This document shows positions 10,445-18,923 of a stretch of 64,000 nucleotides of DNA, piece after piece. Each line of letters starts with the position of its first letter. Position 1 is the stretch's first letter. Source of the stretch: Gemmatimonadota bacterium (GTDB lineage: Bacteria > Gemmatimonadota > Gemmatimonadetes > Gemmatimonadales > Gemmatimonadaceae); NCBI GenBank assembly GCA_016714015.1, contig JADJNZ010000002.1:1-64000 (forward strand), in the 5' to 3' direction. Made by a program: the position numbers and the translations under genes. A model generated the notes under the pieces. That model was not told the DNA's origin. It saw only the letters and a program-made list of their open reading frames with translations, and did no database searches.

Positions 10445-11638
10445 ATGCAACGCACCCGCGCCGTCACGGTCGTCCTGCTGGTCGTGGCGATCCTCACGTC
10501 GCCCTTCTGGCTCGCGAACCTGGTCTGGCGCGCCCGGCCCTGGCGCGCCGAACGCGTCCAGCTGGTCGACTACTCGGTCCCGTACGTCTCGGGTCGCGAG
10601 CACCAAGGGGCCGTCTGGCTCCTCAATCATGAGAAGTACCGCCCGCCCACCGGCGACCGATGGGAGCTCATCGGCAGCCACGCCGGCTACGACCCGACCG
10701 ACCGCGACCATCCGCGCCCGATCAGCGCGCTCGACCTCTCGAAGACCGACTGGCTCTACGTCACCGACGCCTACGGCGTGTACGAGGACGACCTGAAGCA
10801 GATCGGGGCGGAGATCGCGCACATGGACTACAACCCGAAGGTCTTCGGCGGATTCTCCGACGCCGACGCGCAGGCGATCGCCGACTTCTCGGCGCGAGGC
10901 AAGCACGTATTGCTCGAGTTCAATTCTCTCGAGGAGCCGACCACACCGGCCGCGCGTGCCCAGCTCGAGTCGCTCTTTGGCGTGACGTGGACCGGCTGGA
11001 CCGGCCGTACGTTCATGAGCCTCTACGACACGCTCGACGTGCCGCGATGGGTGCCACGCGTGTTCAAGCAGCAGTACGGGCACGACCGGATGCCGCGCGG
11101 ACCGACGCTCGCGCTCGTGCACCGCGACGGTCGCCTCCGCCTGATCAGCGACCCGATCCCGACCCGCGTGGCGCCGCGCATCGAACTCACGACGCTGGGC
11201 CGGCGCACGCTCCGCAACGTGCGCGACGGCGCGGCTTATCCTAACTGGTTCCCGATCTACCGGGCGGACTCGGCGACCGAGGTGCTCGCCGAGTTCGTGC
11301 TCCCGGCGCGCCCGGCCATGAACGTCTGGCGCGAGGAGGAATCGATCCCGCCGCGGATCCCGCTGCTCACCCGCCGCACCGACGGCGGCTCGCATCGGAT
11401 CTATCTGATGGCCGACCTCGCCGAGACGGGATTCCCGCCCGGGCGCTACGCCTTCACGGGCCTCGCGCGCTATCGCGCGGCGACCCAGCCGGAGATCGCC
11501 TCGACGATCCAGAGCCGCGCGCCGGCCTCATCCGGCTCGACAGCAACGAGAACCCGAACGGCCCCGGAGCCCGCGCGATCGAAGCGCTGCACGGCGCGAT
11601 CAGCGAGGCGAATCGGTATCCCGACGCGAGCGAGGTGA
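10445..11638 (+). CDS. Membrane-anchored protein of unknown function; C-terminus uncertain
   Basis: ATG at 10445 is preceded closely by TATCTT. An N-terminal membrane anchor (VTVVLLVVAILTSPFWLANLVW) is followed by a soluble domain of about 330 residues: LDLSKTDWLYVTDAYGVYEDDL, FSARGKHVLLEFNSLEEPT and a GPTLALVHRDGRLRLIS segment. The alternating strands and helices suggest a Rossmann-like fold resembling glutamine-amidotransferase-like proteins, but I do not recognise a named family. Native-looking sequence stops around 11500 (GLARYRAATQ). Beyond that the frame runs antisense-like through the aminotransferase to a TGA at 11636, so the real end has probably been lost. Confidence 0.6.
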   Translation: MQRTRAVTVVLLVVAILTSPFWLANLVWRARPWRAERVQLVDYSVPYVSGREHQGAVWLLNHEKYRPPTGDRWELIGSHAGYDPTDRDHPRPISALDLSKTDWLYVTDAYGVYEDDLKQIGAEIAHMDYNPKVFGGFSDADAQAIADFSARGKHVLLEFNSLEEPTTPAARAQLESLFGVTWTGWTGRTFMSLYDTLDVPRWVPRVFKQQYGHDRMPRGPTLALVHRDGRLRLISDPIPTRVAPRIELTTLGRRTLRNVRDGAAYPNWFPIYRADSATEVLAEFVLPARPAMNVWREEESIPPRIPLLTRRTDGGSHRIYLMADLAETGFPPGRYAFTGLARYRAATQPEIASTIQSRAPASSGSTATRTRTAPEPARSKRCTARSARRIGIPTRAR

Positions 11639-12525
11639 CCTTGATGGCCGCGATCGCGCGGGCGCACGGCGTGTCGCCGGAGAACGTCGTGCTCGGTGCG
11701 GGCTCGAGCGAGACGCTGCGCATGTGCGTCGAGGCATTCACCTCGCCCACGCGGCACCTGGTGAGCGCATCGCCGACGTTCGAACCGCCCGCCGAGTTCG
11801 CGCGCCTGCTCGGACATCCGGTGGCCGAGGTGCCCGTCGACTCGGCGTTGCGGCTCGACCTCGAGGCGATGGGCGCACGGAGCGTCGGCGCGGGGCTCGT
11901 CTTCTTCTGCAACCCCAACAACCCGACGGCGACGGTGCACGGCGAAGCCACCGTGAAGTCGTTCATCGCGCGCATCAGGCGCGCCTCGCCCGAGACGGTC
12001 ATCCTCGTGGACGAGGCGTACCACGAGTACGTCGACCATGCGGCGTACGCGACGTCGATCCCGCTCGCGGTCTCCGATCCCAACGTGGTCGTCTCGCGCA
12101 CCTTCTCCAAGGTCTTCGGCATGGCCGGTCTCCGCGCCGGCTACGCGATCGCGCACCCCGACACCGCCCGTCGGCTCCAGGGCTGGCGGATCGGCTCCGG
12201 CGTGAACGTGCTCGCGCTCACCGCCGCGCAGGCGTCGATCGGCGACCTCACGCACGTCGCGGACGAGCAGCGGAAGAACCGCGAGGCGAAGGCGTACACG
12301 CGCGCGTTCTTCGAGCGCGCCGGCTTCACCGTCGGGCCGAGCGACACGAACTTCCTGATGATCGACCTGCGGCGCGATCCCCAGCCGGTGCGGGTCGCCT
12401 GCCGCGAGCAGGGGGTCGCCGTCGGGCGTCCCTTCCCGCCCCTGCACAGCTGGCTGCGCGTGTCGATCGGCACGATGGACGAGATGCGGCAGGCGACCGA
12501 GGTGTTCCGGAAGGTGCTCGGCTGA
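11527..12525 (+). CDS. Histidinol-phosphate aminotransferase-like PLP enzyme (class I/II), 5' end unclear
   Basis: Fold-type I aminotransferase: N-terminal substrate motif LIRLDSNENPNGPG (from 11527), CNPNNPTATV, VDEAYHEYVD and the PLP-lysine motif SRTFSKVFGMAGLRAGYA, ending VFRKVLG. The frame is open upstream, but there is no ATG, GTG or TTG before the ENPNG motif. The first in-frame start, GTG 11635, would remove that essential motif. Close relatives carry a TAT leader, which is missing here, and the upstream gene also lacks a clean end. A deletion or indel at the junction around 11480-11525 is likely. Substrate (histidinol phosphate or an aromatic amino acid) is not resolved. Confidence 0.75.
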   Translation, partial: LIRLDSNENPNGPGARAIEALHGAISEANRYPDASEVTLMAAIARAHGVSPENVVLGAGSSETLRMCVEAFTSPTRHLVSASPTFEPPAEFARLLGHPVAEVPVDSALRLDLEAMGARSVGAGLVFFCNPNNPTATVHGEATVKSFIARIRRASPETVILVDEAYHEYVDHAAYATSIPLAVSDPNVVVSRTFSKVFGMAGLRAGYAIAHPDTARRLQGWRIGSGVNVLALTAAQASIGDLTHVADEQRKNREAKAYTRAFFERAGFTVGPSDTNFLMIDLRRDPQPVRVACREQGVAVGRPFPPLHSWLRVSIGTMDEMRQATEVFRKVLG

Positions 12526-12569
12526 CCGACGGCGCACGGTATCCATCCGCGCGCGGCGGGACTCGCGGA

Positions 12570-12575
12570 TAGCTT
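12570..12575 (+). promoter_or_regulatory. Putative -10 box TAGCTT, start-proximal
   Basis: TAGCTT lies 9 nt before the ATG at 12585. It overlaps the 3' arm of a 7-bp hairpin (ATCCGCG 12545-12551, CGCGGAT 12564-12570) that may terminate the aminotransferase transcript. Confidence 0.45.
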
Positions 12576-12584
12576 TCAGGGGTC

Positions 12585-14225
12585 ATGATCGAGATCCTCC
12601 GCGCGAGTCCGCTGCTCCTGCTCTTCGCCGTCGCCGCAATCGGCTACCCGCTCGGTCGCCTGCGCATCGGCCGCAGCAGCCTCGGCATCGCGGCCGTGCT
12701 CTTCGTCGGCCTCGCCTTCGGCGCCCTCGACCCCGCGCTGCAGTTGCCGGAGATGGTCTACCAGCTAGGCCTGGTGCTCTTCGTCTACACCGTCGGTCTC
12801 AGCAGCGGCCCCGCCTTCTTCGACGCGCTGCGCCGCAAGGGACTCCGCGACAACGCGTTCGTGGTCGTGATGCTCCTCGTCGCCGCCCTGCTCGCGATCG
12901 GATCGCACGAGGCGCTCGGGCTCGGCGCCGGACAGACGGCCGGTCTCTTCACCGGCGCCCTCACGAACACGCCCGCGCTCGCCGGCGTGCTCGAGTACCT
13001 CAAGCTGAACGCGGCGCCGGGGCTCGGCCGGGAGACTCTCGACTCCCCGATCGTCGGCTATTCGATCGCGTATCCGATCGGCGTGCTCGGCGTGATCACC
13101 GCGATCGCGGTCGCGCAGCGGCTCTGGCGCGTCGACTACCGGCGCGAGGCGCATGCGCTGCGCGACCTGGGCGCCACGCAGGCGCCACTGGTGAGCCGTA
13201 CCATCCGCGTCGTGCGGCCCGACGGGCGGACCGAATCCGCCGCCGCGCTCGCGAAGCGGAGCGACTGGCAGGTGCGGCTCGTCCGCCTGCAGCGAGGAGA
13301 CGAGCTCTCCCTCGTCGGCGAGGGTACGATCCTCCGCGACGGCGACCGCGTGAGCGCGATCGGCGAGGTCGACGACGTCGACCGGCTGACGGCGTTCCTC
13401 GGGGTCGAGGAGGGCGACGCGCTCGAGCTCGACCGCGGCACGCTCGACTTCCGTCGCGTCTTCGTCTCGGCGCCGCGCGTGCTCGCCCGCCGCATCGGCG
13501 ATCTCGACCTGCGGCGGCGGTTCGGCGCGACCGTCACGCGCGTGCGCCGCGGCGACATCGACTTCCTCGCGACCGACGACACCGTGCTGGAGCCGGGCGA
13601 CCGCGTGCGCGTCGTCGCACCGCGCGAACGGATCGAACAGCTCAACGAGTTCTTCGGCGACTCGTATCGCAACCTCAGCGAGATCGACGTCCTCACCTTC
13701 AGCCTCGGACTCGTCGGCGGACTGCTGCTCGGCCTCCTGCCCGTGCCGCTTCCCGGCGGCGGAGACTTCCGCCTCGGCATCGCAGGAGGACCGCTCCTCG
13801 TGGCGCTCGTCGTGAGCAAGCTCGACCGCACCGGGCATCTGGTGTGGAGCCTCCCGTACGGCGCCAACATCACGCTGCGGCAGTTCGGCCTCGTGCTCTT
13901 CCTCGCCGGCATCGGCACGCGCGCCGGCGACGCCTTCCTCACGACGCTCCTGAGCCGCGGCGGCCTCGCGCTCTTCGCCTCGGGCTTCGCCATCACCGTG
14001 ACGACGGCCGTGCTCACGCTGTTCATCGGCTACCGGCTGCTCAAGGTGTCGATGAGCCTGCTCGTCGGGATGCGCGCGGGGCGGCAGACGAATCCCGCGG
14101 TGCTGAGCTACGCGACCGAGCAGACGGGCAACGACGTGCCGAACGTCGGCTATGCGACGGTGTATCCCGTGGCGATGATCACGAAGATCATCCTCGCGCA
14201 GCTGCTGGTGGCGCTACTCGCCTGA
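12585..14225 (+). CDS. AspT/YidE-type transporter with two RCK_C (TrkA-C) domains
   Basis: 546 residues in the layout of the aspartate:alanine exchanger family: an N-terminal membrane half (MIEILRASPLLLLFAVAAIG to about residue 185, with the GLFTGALTNTPALAGVLEYL pore motif), two soluble RCK_C domains (about 205-275 and 285-365), then a second membrane half with LVGMRAGRQTNPAVLSYAT. The duplicated NTPAL/NPAVL motifs are typical. The substrate is unknown; relatives exchange amino or dicarboxylic acids, and the RCK_C domains may sense a ligand. The stop overlaps the end of the convergent FkbM gene by 12 bases. Confidence 0.85.
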   Translation: MIEILRASPLLLLFAVAAIGYPLGRLRIGRSSLGIAAVLFVGLAFGALDPALQLPEMVYQLGLVLFVYTVGLSSGPAFFDALRRKGLRDNAFVVVMLLVAALLAIGSHEALGLGAGQTAGLFTGALTNTPALAGVLEYLKLNAAPGLGRETLDSPIVGYSIAYPIGVLGVITAIAVAQRLWRVDYRREAHALRDLGATQAPLVSRTIRVVRPDGRTESAAALAKRSDWQVRLVRLQRGDELSLVGEGTILRDGDRVSAIGEVDDVDRLTAFLGVEEGDALELDRGTLDFRRVFVSAPRVLARRIGDLDLRRRFGATVTRVRRGDIDFLATDDTVLEPGDRVRVVAPRERIEQLNEFFGDSYRNLSEIDVLTFSLGLVGGLLLGLLPVPLPGGGDFRLGIAGGPLLVALVVSKLDRTGHLVWSLPYGANITLRQFGLVLFLAGIGTRAGDAFLTTLLSRGGLALFASGFAITVTTAVLTLFIGYRLLKVSMSLLVGMRAGRQTNPAVLSYATEQTGNDVPNVGYATVYPVAMITKIILAQLLVALLA

Positions 14226-15125
14226 TCGCCGGTGCCGTGCATGCAGGTCGTGCCAGCCGGGGACCTCGCCCCCGGTGAAGCGCCGAAGCCACCGCGCCGC
14301 GAAGGTGCGCAGCCGCCCATGCCCGCGGAACCGCCAGCCGTTCATCAGGCCGTCGTCGCCGAGGAGCCAGTAGCCGAGGCGGATCGCGCGGTACTGACGG
14401 AGCACCGCGCGCTCGTTGCGCCACTCCCCCGGCAGCTCCGCCCCGAAGAGCCCCGACGCTCCTTCGGGGAACCGGTGCGCCACGTACACGCCCTCGCGCG
14501 CGGGCGAAGGAGCGATCTGATCCTGCACCACCGACTGCTCCACCGCCTGGAACCTGTCGTAGCCGAGCGCGCTCAGCTCGCCGACCTCGCGCGCGATGCT
14601 CGCGAAGCTCGTCTTGTCCGACTCGAGCGAGACGAAGTCGGGACGCGCCTCGAACGCGCCGAGCGCGCGCACGCAGACCATGTCGACGCCTTCGATGTCG
14701 ACCTTCATGTAGTGCGGCACCCCGTGCTCGCGGATCACGTCGGCGAGATCGAGCACCGGCACGTCGATCGAACGGCTCTCGGCGCCGAGCCGCGCGTTGC
14801 GCTCCGCCCACTCGGGGCGCACGGTGCCCCAGACGGGATTCGCGTCGTTCTTGAAGAAGCGCACGGTGCGCTGACCGGCGGCGAGCAGCGCCGGCTCGAC
14901 GATCGCCCCTTCGATCAGCGTGAGGCGCCCGGCGTCGATGAACGTCCGCAGCCGCTCGCGACACGCGGCCGCGAGGTCCGGATCGGCCTCGATCGCGACG
15001 ACGCGGAATCCCTTCCGCAGGTAGTACTCGGAGTCCTCGCCCCGGTGCGCCCCGATGTCGAAGATCAGGTCCCCGTGCTTCGGCGGGTGCGTCGGGCCGG
15101 ACCGGGCAGCGGCGACATCACTCAT
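14214..15125 (-). CDS. FkbM-family SAM-dependent methyltransferase
   Basis: 303 residues. SAM-binding motif I is FDIGAHRGEDSEYYLRKGF followed by AIEADP; a later segment, YMKVDIEGVDMVCVRAL, is the FkbM hallmark. FkbM enzymes O-methylate sugars or natural products. A 70-residue tail after the domain (GYWLLGDDGLMNGWRFRG) is unassigned. The ATG at 15125 overlaps the stop of the membrane acyltransferase (ATGA), so the pair forms an operon, suggesting joint modification of a surface glycan (inferred). Confidence 0.8.
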   Translation of the reverse strand: MSDVAAARSGPTHPPKHGDLIFDIGAHRGEDSEYYLRKGFRVVAIEADPDLAAACRERLRTFIDAGRLTLIEGAIVEPALLAAGQRTVRFFKNDANPVWGTVRPEWAERNARLGAESRSIDVPVLDLADVIREHGVPHYMKVDIEGVDMVCVRALGAFEARPDFVSLESDKTSFASIAREVGELSALGYDRFQAVEQSVVQDQIAPSPAREGVYVAHRFPEGASGLFGAELPGEWRNERAVLRQYRAIRLGYWLLGDDGLMNGWRFRGHGRLRTFAARWLRRFTGGEVPGWHDLHARHRRSGE

Positions 15126-16263
15126 ACCTTGAACACGATCCCACGCCGCTGCATCACCCGCAACACGCCGTACCAGAAGAGCACGAAGCAGATCGCGAAC
15201 GCGAGCGAGGCGTCGCGCGGCGGCAGCCAGGATGCGAACGCGCCGCGGTACACGATCGCCTGCACGGCGACCTGACGGCCGTCCACCTCGACCTTCACCA
15301 GCGTGTAGATGAGTTTCGCCATCAGCCCGGACCCGAGGAAGGCCGCCATCGGGTTGAGTCCGTACGTCACGAAGAAGCCGGTCCATTTCGTGACGCGATG
15401 CACGTCGGTGATCCACATGATCGTGGCGATGCTCACCGCGGCGAGGCCGCCGGTGAAGAGCACGTAACTCGACGTCCAGAGCGACTTGTTGATCGGGAAG
15501 GACCAGTGCCACATCAGGCCGAGCATCATGCCGAGCGCGCCGGCGGCGAACATCCCGTTCAGGCGCTCGGAGAGCGGTCGCGGCGAGAGGAGCCAGCGCC
15601 CCGTGAACACGCCGAGCATCGCGGTGCCGATCGCGGGCACCGTCGAGAGGATGCCCTCCGGATCCCAGGTGCGGCTCGACTTCCAGAGGTGTCCGTCGAG
15701 CAGGAGCCGGTCGAGCCAGGAGGCGATCGAGCGGTTCGGGTCGTCGAGCAGGTTCGCGCCGATGCCACCCTGCCCGGGCACCGGCAGCAGCGTCATCGCG
15801 AACCAGTAGCCGTAGAGCAGCACCACCAGCGTGATCACCTGCGACTTGAGCGATCCGCGGCGCGTGAGCAGCGCCGCGCCGATGTACGCGAGACCGATGC
15901 GCGGCAGCACGCCGGGGAGGCGCAACTCGGTGATGCGCGTGATCGGCCAGAACGGGAAGGCCGAGAGGAGCCAGCCGAAGAGGATGATCAGCGCGCCGCG
16001 GCGCAGGACCTGCCGCAGGATCGCGCCTTCGTCGTCGCCGCGCGCGCGTCGGCCCTCGGCCGAGATGTGCGTCGTGATGCCGACGATGAACAGGAAGAAC
16101 GGGAAGATAAGATCGGTCGGCGTCCAGCCGTTTCCACGCCGCGTGGGCGAGGGGTGGTAGATCGCCCCCAACTGCCGGGATTGTTCACCAGCAGCATTCC
16201 CGCGACGGTCGCGCCGCGGAACACATCCAGCGCCAGGAGGCGCTCTCGGGGGGAGGCGGTCAT
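15122..16263 (-). CDS. NagX/heparan-alpha-glucosaminide N-acetyltransferase-like membrane protein, frameshifted
   Basis: Start ATG 16263 (MTASPRERLLALDVFRG; an alternative ATG lies at 16281). The family signature LDVFRGATVAGMLLVNNPGSW is followed, after a lost G in a G run near 16168, by AIYHPSPTRRGNGWTPTDLIFPFFLFIVG. About ten membrane helices follow, with PGVLPRIGLAYIGAALL and a C-terminal YGVLRVMQRR. These proteins are thought to move acetyl groups across the membrane to amino sugars. Coupled (ATGA) to the FkbM methyltransferase downstream. Confidence 0.8.
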
Positions 16264-16364
16264 CGGCGGAAGTTCGCGCATCCCGCGCGCCCGCGCGAGG
16301 GCCTCATTGCCACCCCCTGCGGGTGGTGCTATATCCGTCCGACCAATCCACCCGAGGCGCGCGC

Positions 16365-17951
16365 GTGATCTTCCGCAGCCGATTCCCCGACGTCGTCATC
16401 CCGGATGTCTCGCTCGCCGAGTTCGTGTTCGAGCACGTCGCGGGATTCATCGACCGGCCTGCGCTGATCGACGGCCCCAGCGGACGCGTCGTCACGTACC
16501 GCGCGCTGCTCGGGCTCATCGGCCGCGTCGGCGCGGCGCTCGCGGCGCGCGGCTTCGGCAAGGGCAGCACCGTCTGCATCTACAGTCCGAACATCCCCGA
16601 GTACGCGGCGGTCTTCTTCGGCGTCTCGCGCATCGGCGCCACCAACACGACCGCCAATCCGCTCTACACCGCCGACGAACTCGGCAAGCAGCTCGCCGAC
16701 TCGGGCGCGCGGATCATCTTCACCGTGCCGCAACTCGCCGAGCGCGCGCTCGCGGCCGCGAAGGGCGTCGGGGCATCGGTCGTCGTGTTCGGCGAGGCTC
16801 CGGGCTGCCTCTCGTTCGCGGAGTTCCTCGCCGAGGGCGGCGCCGCCCCCGAAGGCCTCGACGCGCTTCGCCCCGCCGTCCCGATCGACTCGGCGCGCGA
16901 CATCGTGACCCTGCCGTATTCGAGCGGGACCACTGGGCTCCCGAAAGGCGTGATGCTCACGCATCGCAACCTCGTCGCGAACGTGGCGCAGTGCGACTTC
17001 ATCGATCCGAGCGGCCCAGGCGATCACACGGTCGGCTTCCTCCCGTTCTTCCACATCTACGGGATGGTCGTGATCCTGTGCATGGTGATGCGAAAGGGCG
17101 CGACGGTCGTGACGATGCCGCAGTTCGACCTCGAGACCTACCTGCGGCTGAACGCGGAGTACAAGTGCCGCACCGCGTATCTCGTGCCGCCGGTCGCCCT
17201 CGCGCTCGCCAAGCACCCGATGGTCGACCGGTTCGACCTCTCGTCACTCATCATGGTCAACTCGGGTGCGGCCCCGCTCGGCGCCGAGCTCGAACTCGCG
17301 GTCGAGAAGCGTCTCGGATGCCTCACGAAGCAGGGCTACGGCATGACCGAGGCGAGTCCGGTCACGCACTTCACGCCGAACGATCCCGCGCTCGTGCGCC
17401 ATGGCGCGTGCGGTCTCGTCGTCCCGAGCACGGAGGTCCGCGTGGTGGACCTCAAGACGCGGCAGGACGTCGGAATGGGCGAGCTCGGCGAGCTCTACAT
17501 CCGCGGCCCGCAGATCATGAAGGGCTATCTCAACGCGCCCGAGGCGACCGCCGAGGCGATCGACCGCGAGGGATGGCTCCACACCGGCGACGTGGGCTAT
17601 GCCGACGCCGAGGGCTTCTTCTACATCGTCGACCGGCTGAAGGAGTTCATCAAGTACAAGGGCTATCAGGTGGCCCCGGCGGAGCTCGAGGCGCTGCTGC
17701 TCACGCATCCTGCGGTCGCCGACGCCGCGGTGATCCCGAAGGCGGACGCGGAGGCGGGTGAAGTGCCGAAGGCGTTCGTGGTGAAGCGCGGCGAGATCAC
17801 CGCGGAGGACATCATGGCCTTCGTCGCCGAGCACGTCGCGGCCTACAAGAAGGTCCGCGTCGTCGAGTTCATCGAGAAGGTGCCCAAGTCGGCGTCGGGG
17901 AAGATCCTGCGGCGCGAGCTGATCGCCGCGGAGCGCGCGAAGGGCGCGTGA
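16365..17951 (+). CDS. AMP-forming acyl-CoA synthetase (4-coumarate-CoA ligase-like)
   Basis: GTG 16365 gives IFRSRFPDVVIPDVSL; the alternative GTG at 16323 adds 14 untypical residues. All ANL-superfamily motifs are present: AMP-binding YSSGTTGLPKGVM, A5 YGMTEASPV, A7 WLHTGDVGY, A8 DRLKEFIKYKGYQVAPAELE and the catalytic A10 lysine in PKSASGKILRREL. It activates a carboxylic acid with ATP and joins it to CoA. The chain resembles 4CL-type ligases, so an aromatic or medium-chain acid is plausible, but the substrate is not proven. A TATATC box lies at 16330-16335. Confidence 0.88.
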   Translation: MIFRSRFPDVVIPDVSLAEFVFEHVAGFIDRPALIDGPSGRVVTYRALLGLIGRVGAALAARGFGKGSTVCIYSPNIPEYAAVFFGVSRIGATNTTANPLYTADELGKQLADSGARIIFTVPQLAERALAAAKGVGASVVVFGEAPGCLSFAEFLAEGGAAPEGLDALRPAVPIDSARDIVTLPYSSGTTGLPKGVMLTHRNLVANVAQCDFIDPSGPGDHTVGFLPFFHIYGMVVILCMVMRKGATVVTMPQFDLETYLRLNAEYKCRTAYLVPPVALALAKHPMVDRFDLSSLIMVNSGAAPLGAELELAVEKRLGCLTKQGYGMTEASPVTHFTPNDPALVRHGACGLVVPSTEVRVVDLKTRQDVGMGELGELYIRGPQIMKGYLNAPEATAEAIDREGWLHTGDVGYADAEGFFYIVDRLKEFIKYKGYQVAPAELEALLLTHPAVADAAVIPKADAEAGEVPKAFVVKRGEITAEDIMAFVAEHVAAYKKVRVVEFIEKVPKSASGKILRRELIAAERAKGA

Positions 17952-18922
17952 CGTTGCGCGCCCCCAGCGCGCGCACCGCGATCCGACCGCGGACTCCAGC
18001 GCGCCCGACACCCCCGCACGATCGCCAACGCGTTCCCCACCGCGCGCTCGCCGGTCGGATCCGACGGGTGGTTCGCGAGCCGCATCATGCCGGCCGAGTC
18101 GGGATCGGCGTACACGAGCGCGGTCGAACCGCCGCCGTCGAGATTGAGCGCATCGGGTGCACCGAGCGCGAGCATGAGCGTCGCGAGCTCGCGGAGCGTC
18201 ATGCCGTCGCTGTAGCCCGCCTGTCGCCCGTCCACGACGACGAGGAGGAGCCGCCGGCCGCCGTTCGCGATGCCGACGGCCGTGCGCGGATGCCTCGCGG
18301 TCGCGAAGCTCGCCTGCCCTTCCGTGTCGACACCGTCCGCGATCACGCTGTCGCGCGCCAGCACGGGGCGTCCTCCCACGGCCTCGAGCGGATGGAACGG
18401 CAGCAACGACGCCGTCGCGAGCGCCGGATCGTCGACGACCATCGTGCGCGGGTCGCGCAGCCTGAGCGTGGTGATGTGCGGCTTGCCGGCCGAATCGATC
18501 GCGAACACCGGCTTCGCCGACGGCGGCGTGACCACGCGACCCGCCGACACATGCGCGCCGGTGGGGACGCCCGGCGGAGTGAACAGGAAGAAGTCGGCGT
18601 TCACACCACCGACGACCTCGCAGCTCTGCGCGAGCGTCCGCATCAGTTCCGACGTCTTCGCGCGCCCCACGGCACCCGGTGCGCCCTTCACCGCCCGCGC
18701 CGAGTAGCCGCGATCGAGTCGGACGTCGAGCACCTGGATCGCCCACGGCCCGCGCGGCGAGTGGACCGAGTGCAGCAACGCGCCGTCGGCGACGCGGCGG
18801 ACGCGCACGCTGTCGACCGGGAACGGGAATGCCGAGGGCGCGAGCGTCGCCAGCGGCGGTCGTGCGCACGCGGTGAGGAGCAGCAGGCAGGCAGTGCTGA
18901 CCAGCATCGGACGGTTGCGCAT
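17843..18922 (-). CDS. Phosphodiester glycosidase (NAGPA/DUF2233) lipoprotein, C-terminus run-on
   Basis: Lipoprotein signal with lipobox LLTAC (MRNRPMLVSTACLLLLTACA), then the NAGPA fold: CEVVGGVNADFF, PRTAVGIANGGRRLLLVVVDGR and LNLDGGGSTALV. Family members hydrolyse phosphodiester-linked sugars (GlcNAc-1-P to Man-6-P in animals; bacterial targets are little known). The domain ends near 17975 (GNALAIVRGC), but the frame runs on to 17843, antisense to the end of the acyl-CoA synthetase. A G5 run at that point suggests a lost true stop. Starts 1 bp after the amidohydrolase stop, so it is probably cotranscribed with it. Confidence 0.8.
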   Translation of the reverse strand: MRNRPMLVSTACLLLLTACARPPLATLAPSAFPFPVDSVRVRRVADGALLHSVHSPRGPWAIQVLDVRLDRGYSARAVKGAPGAVGRAKTSELMRTLAQSCEVVGGVNADFFLFTPPGVPTGAHVSAGRVVTPPSAKPVFAIDSAGKPHITTLRLRDPRTMVVDDPALATASLLPFHPLEAVGGRPVLARDSVIADGVDTEGQASFATARHPRTAVGIANGGRRLLLVVVDGRQAGYSDGMTLRELATLMLALGAPDALNLDGGGSTALVYADPDSAGMMRLANHPSDPTGERAVGNALAIVRGCRARWSPRSDRGARAGGAQRHAPFARSAAISSRRRIFPDADLGTFSMNSTTRTFL

Positions 18923-18923
18923 C

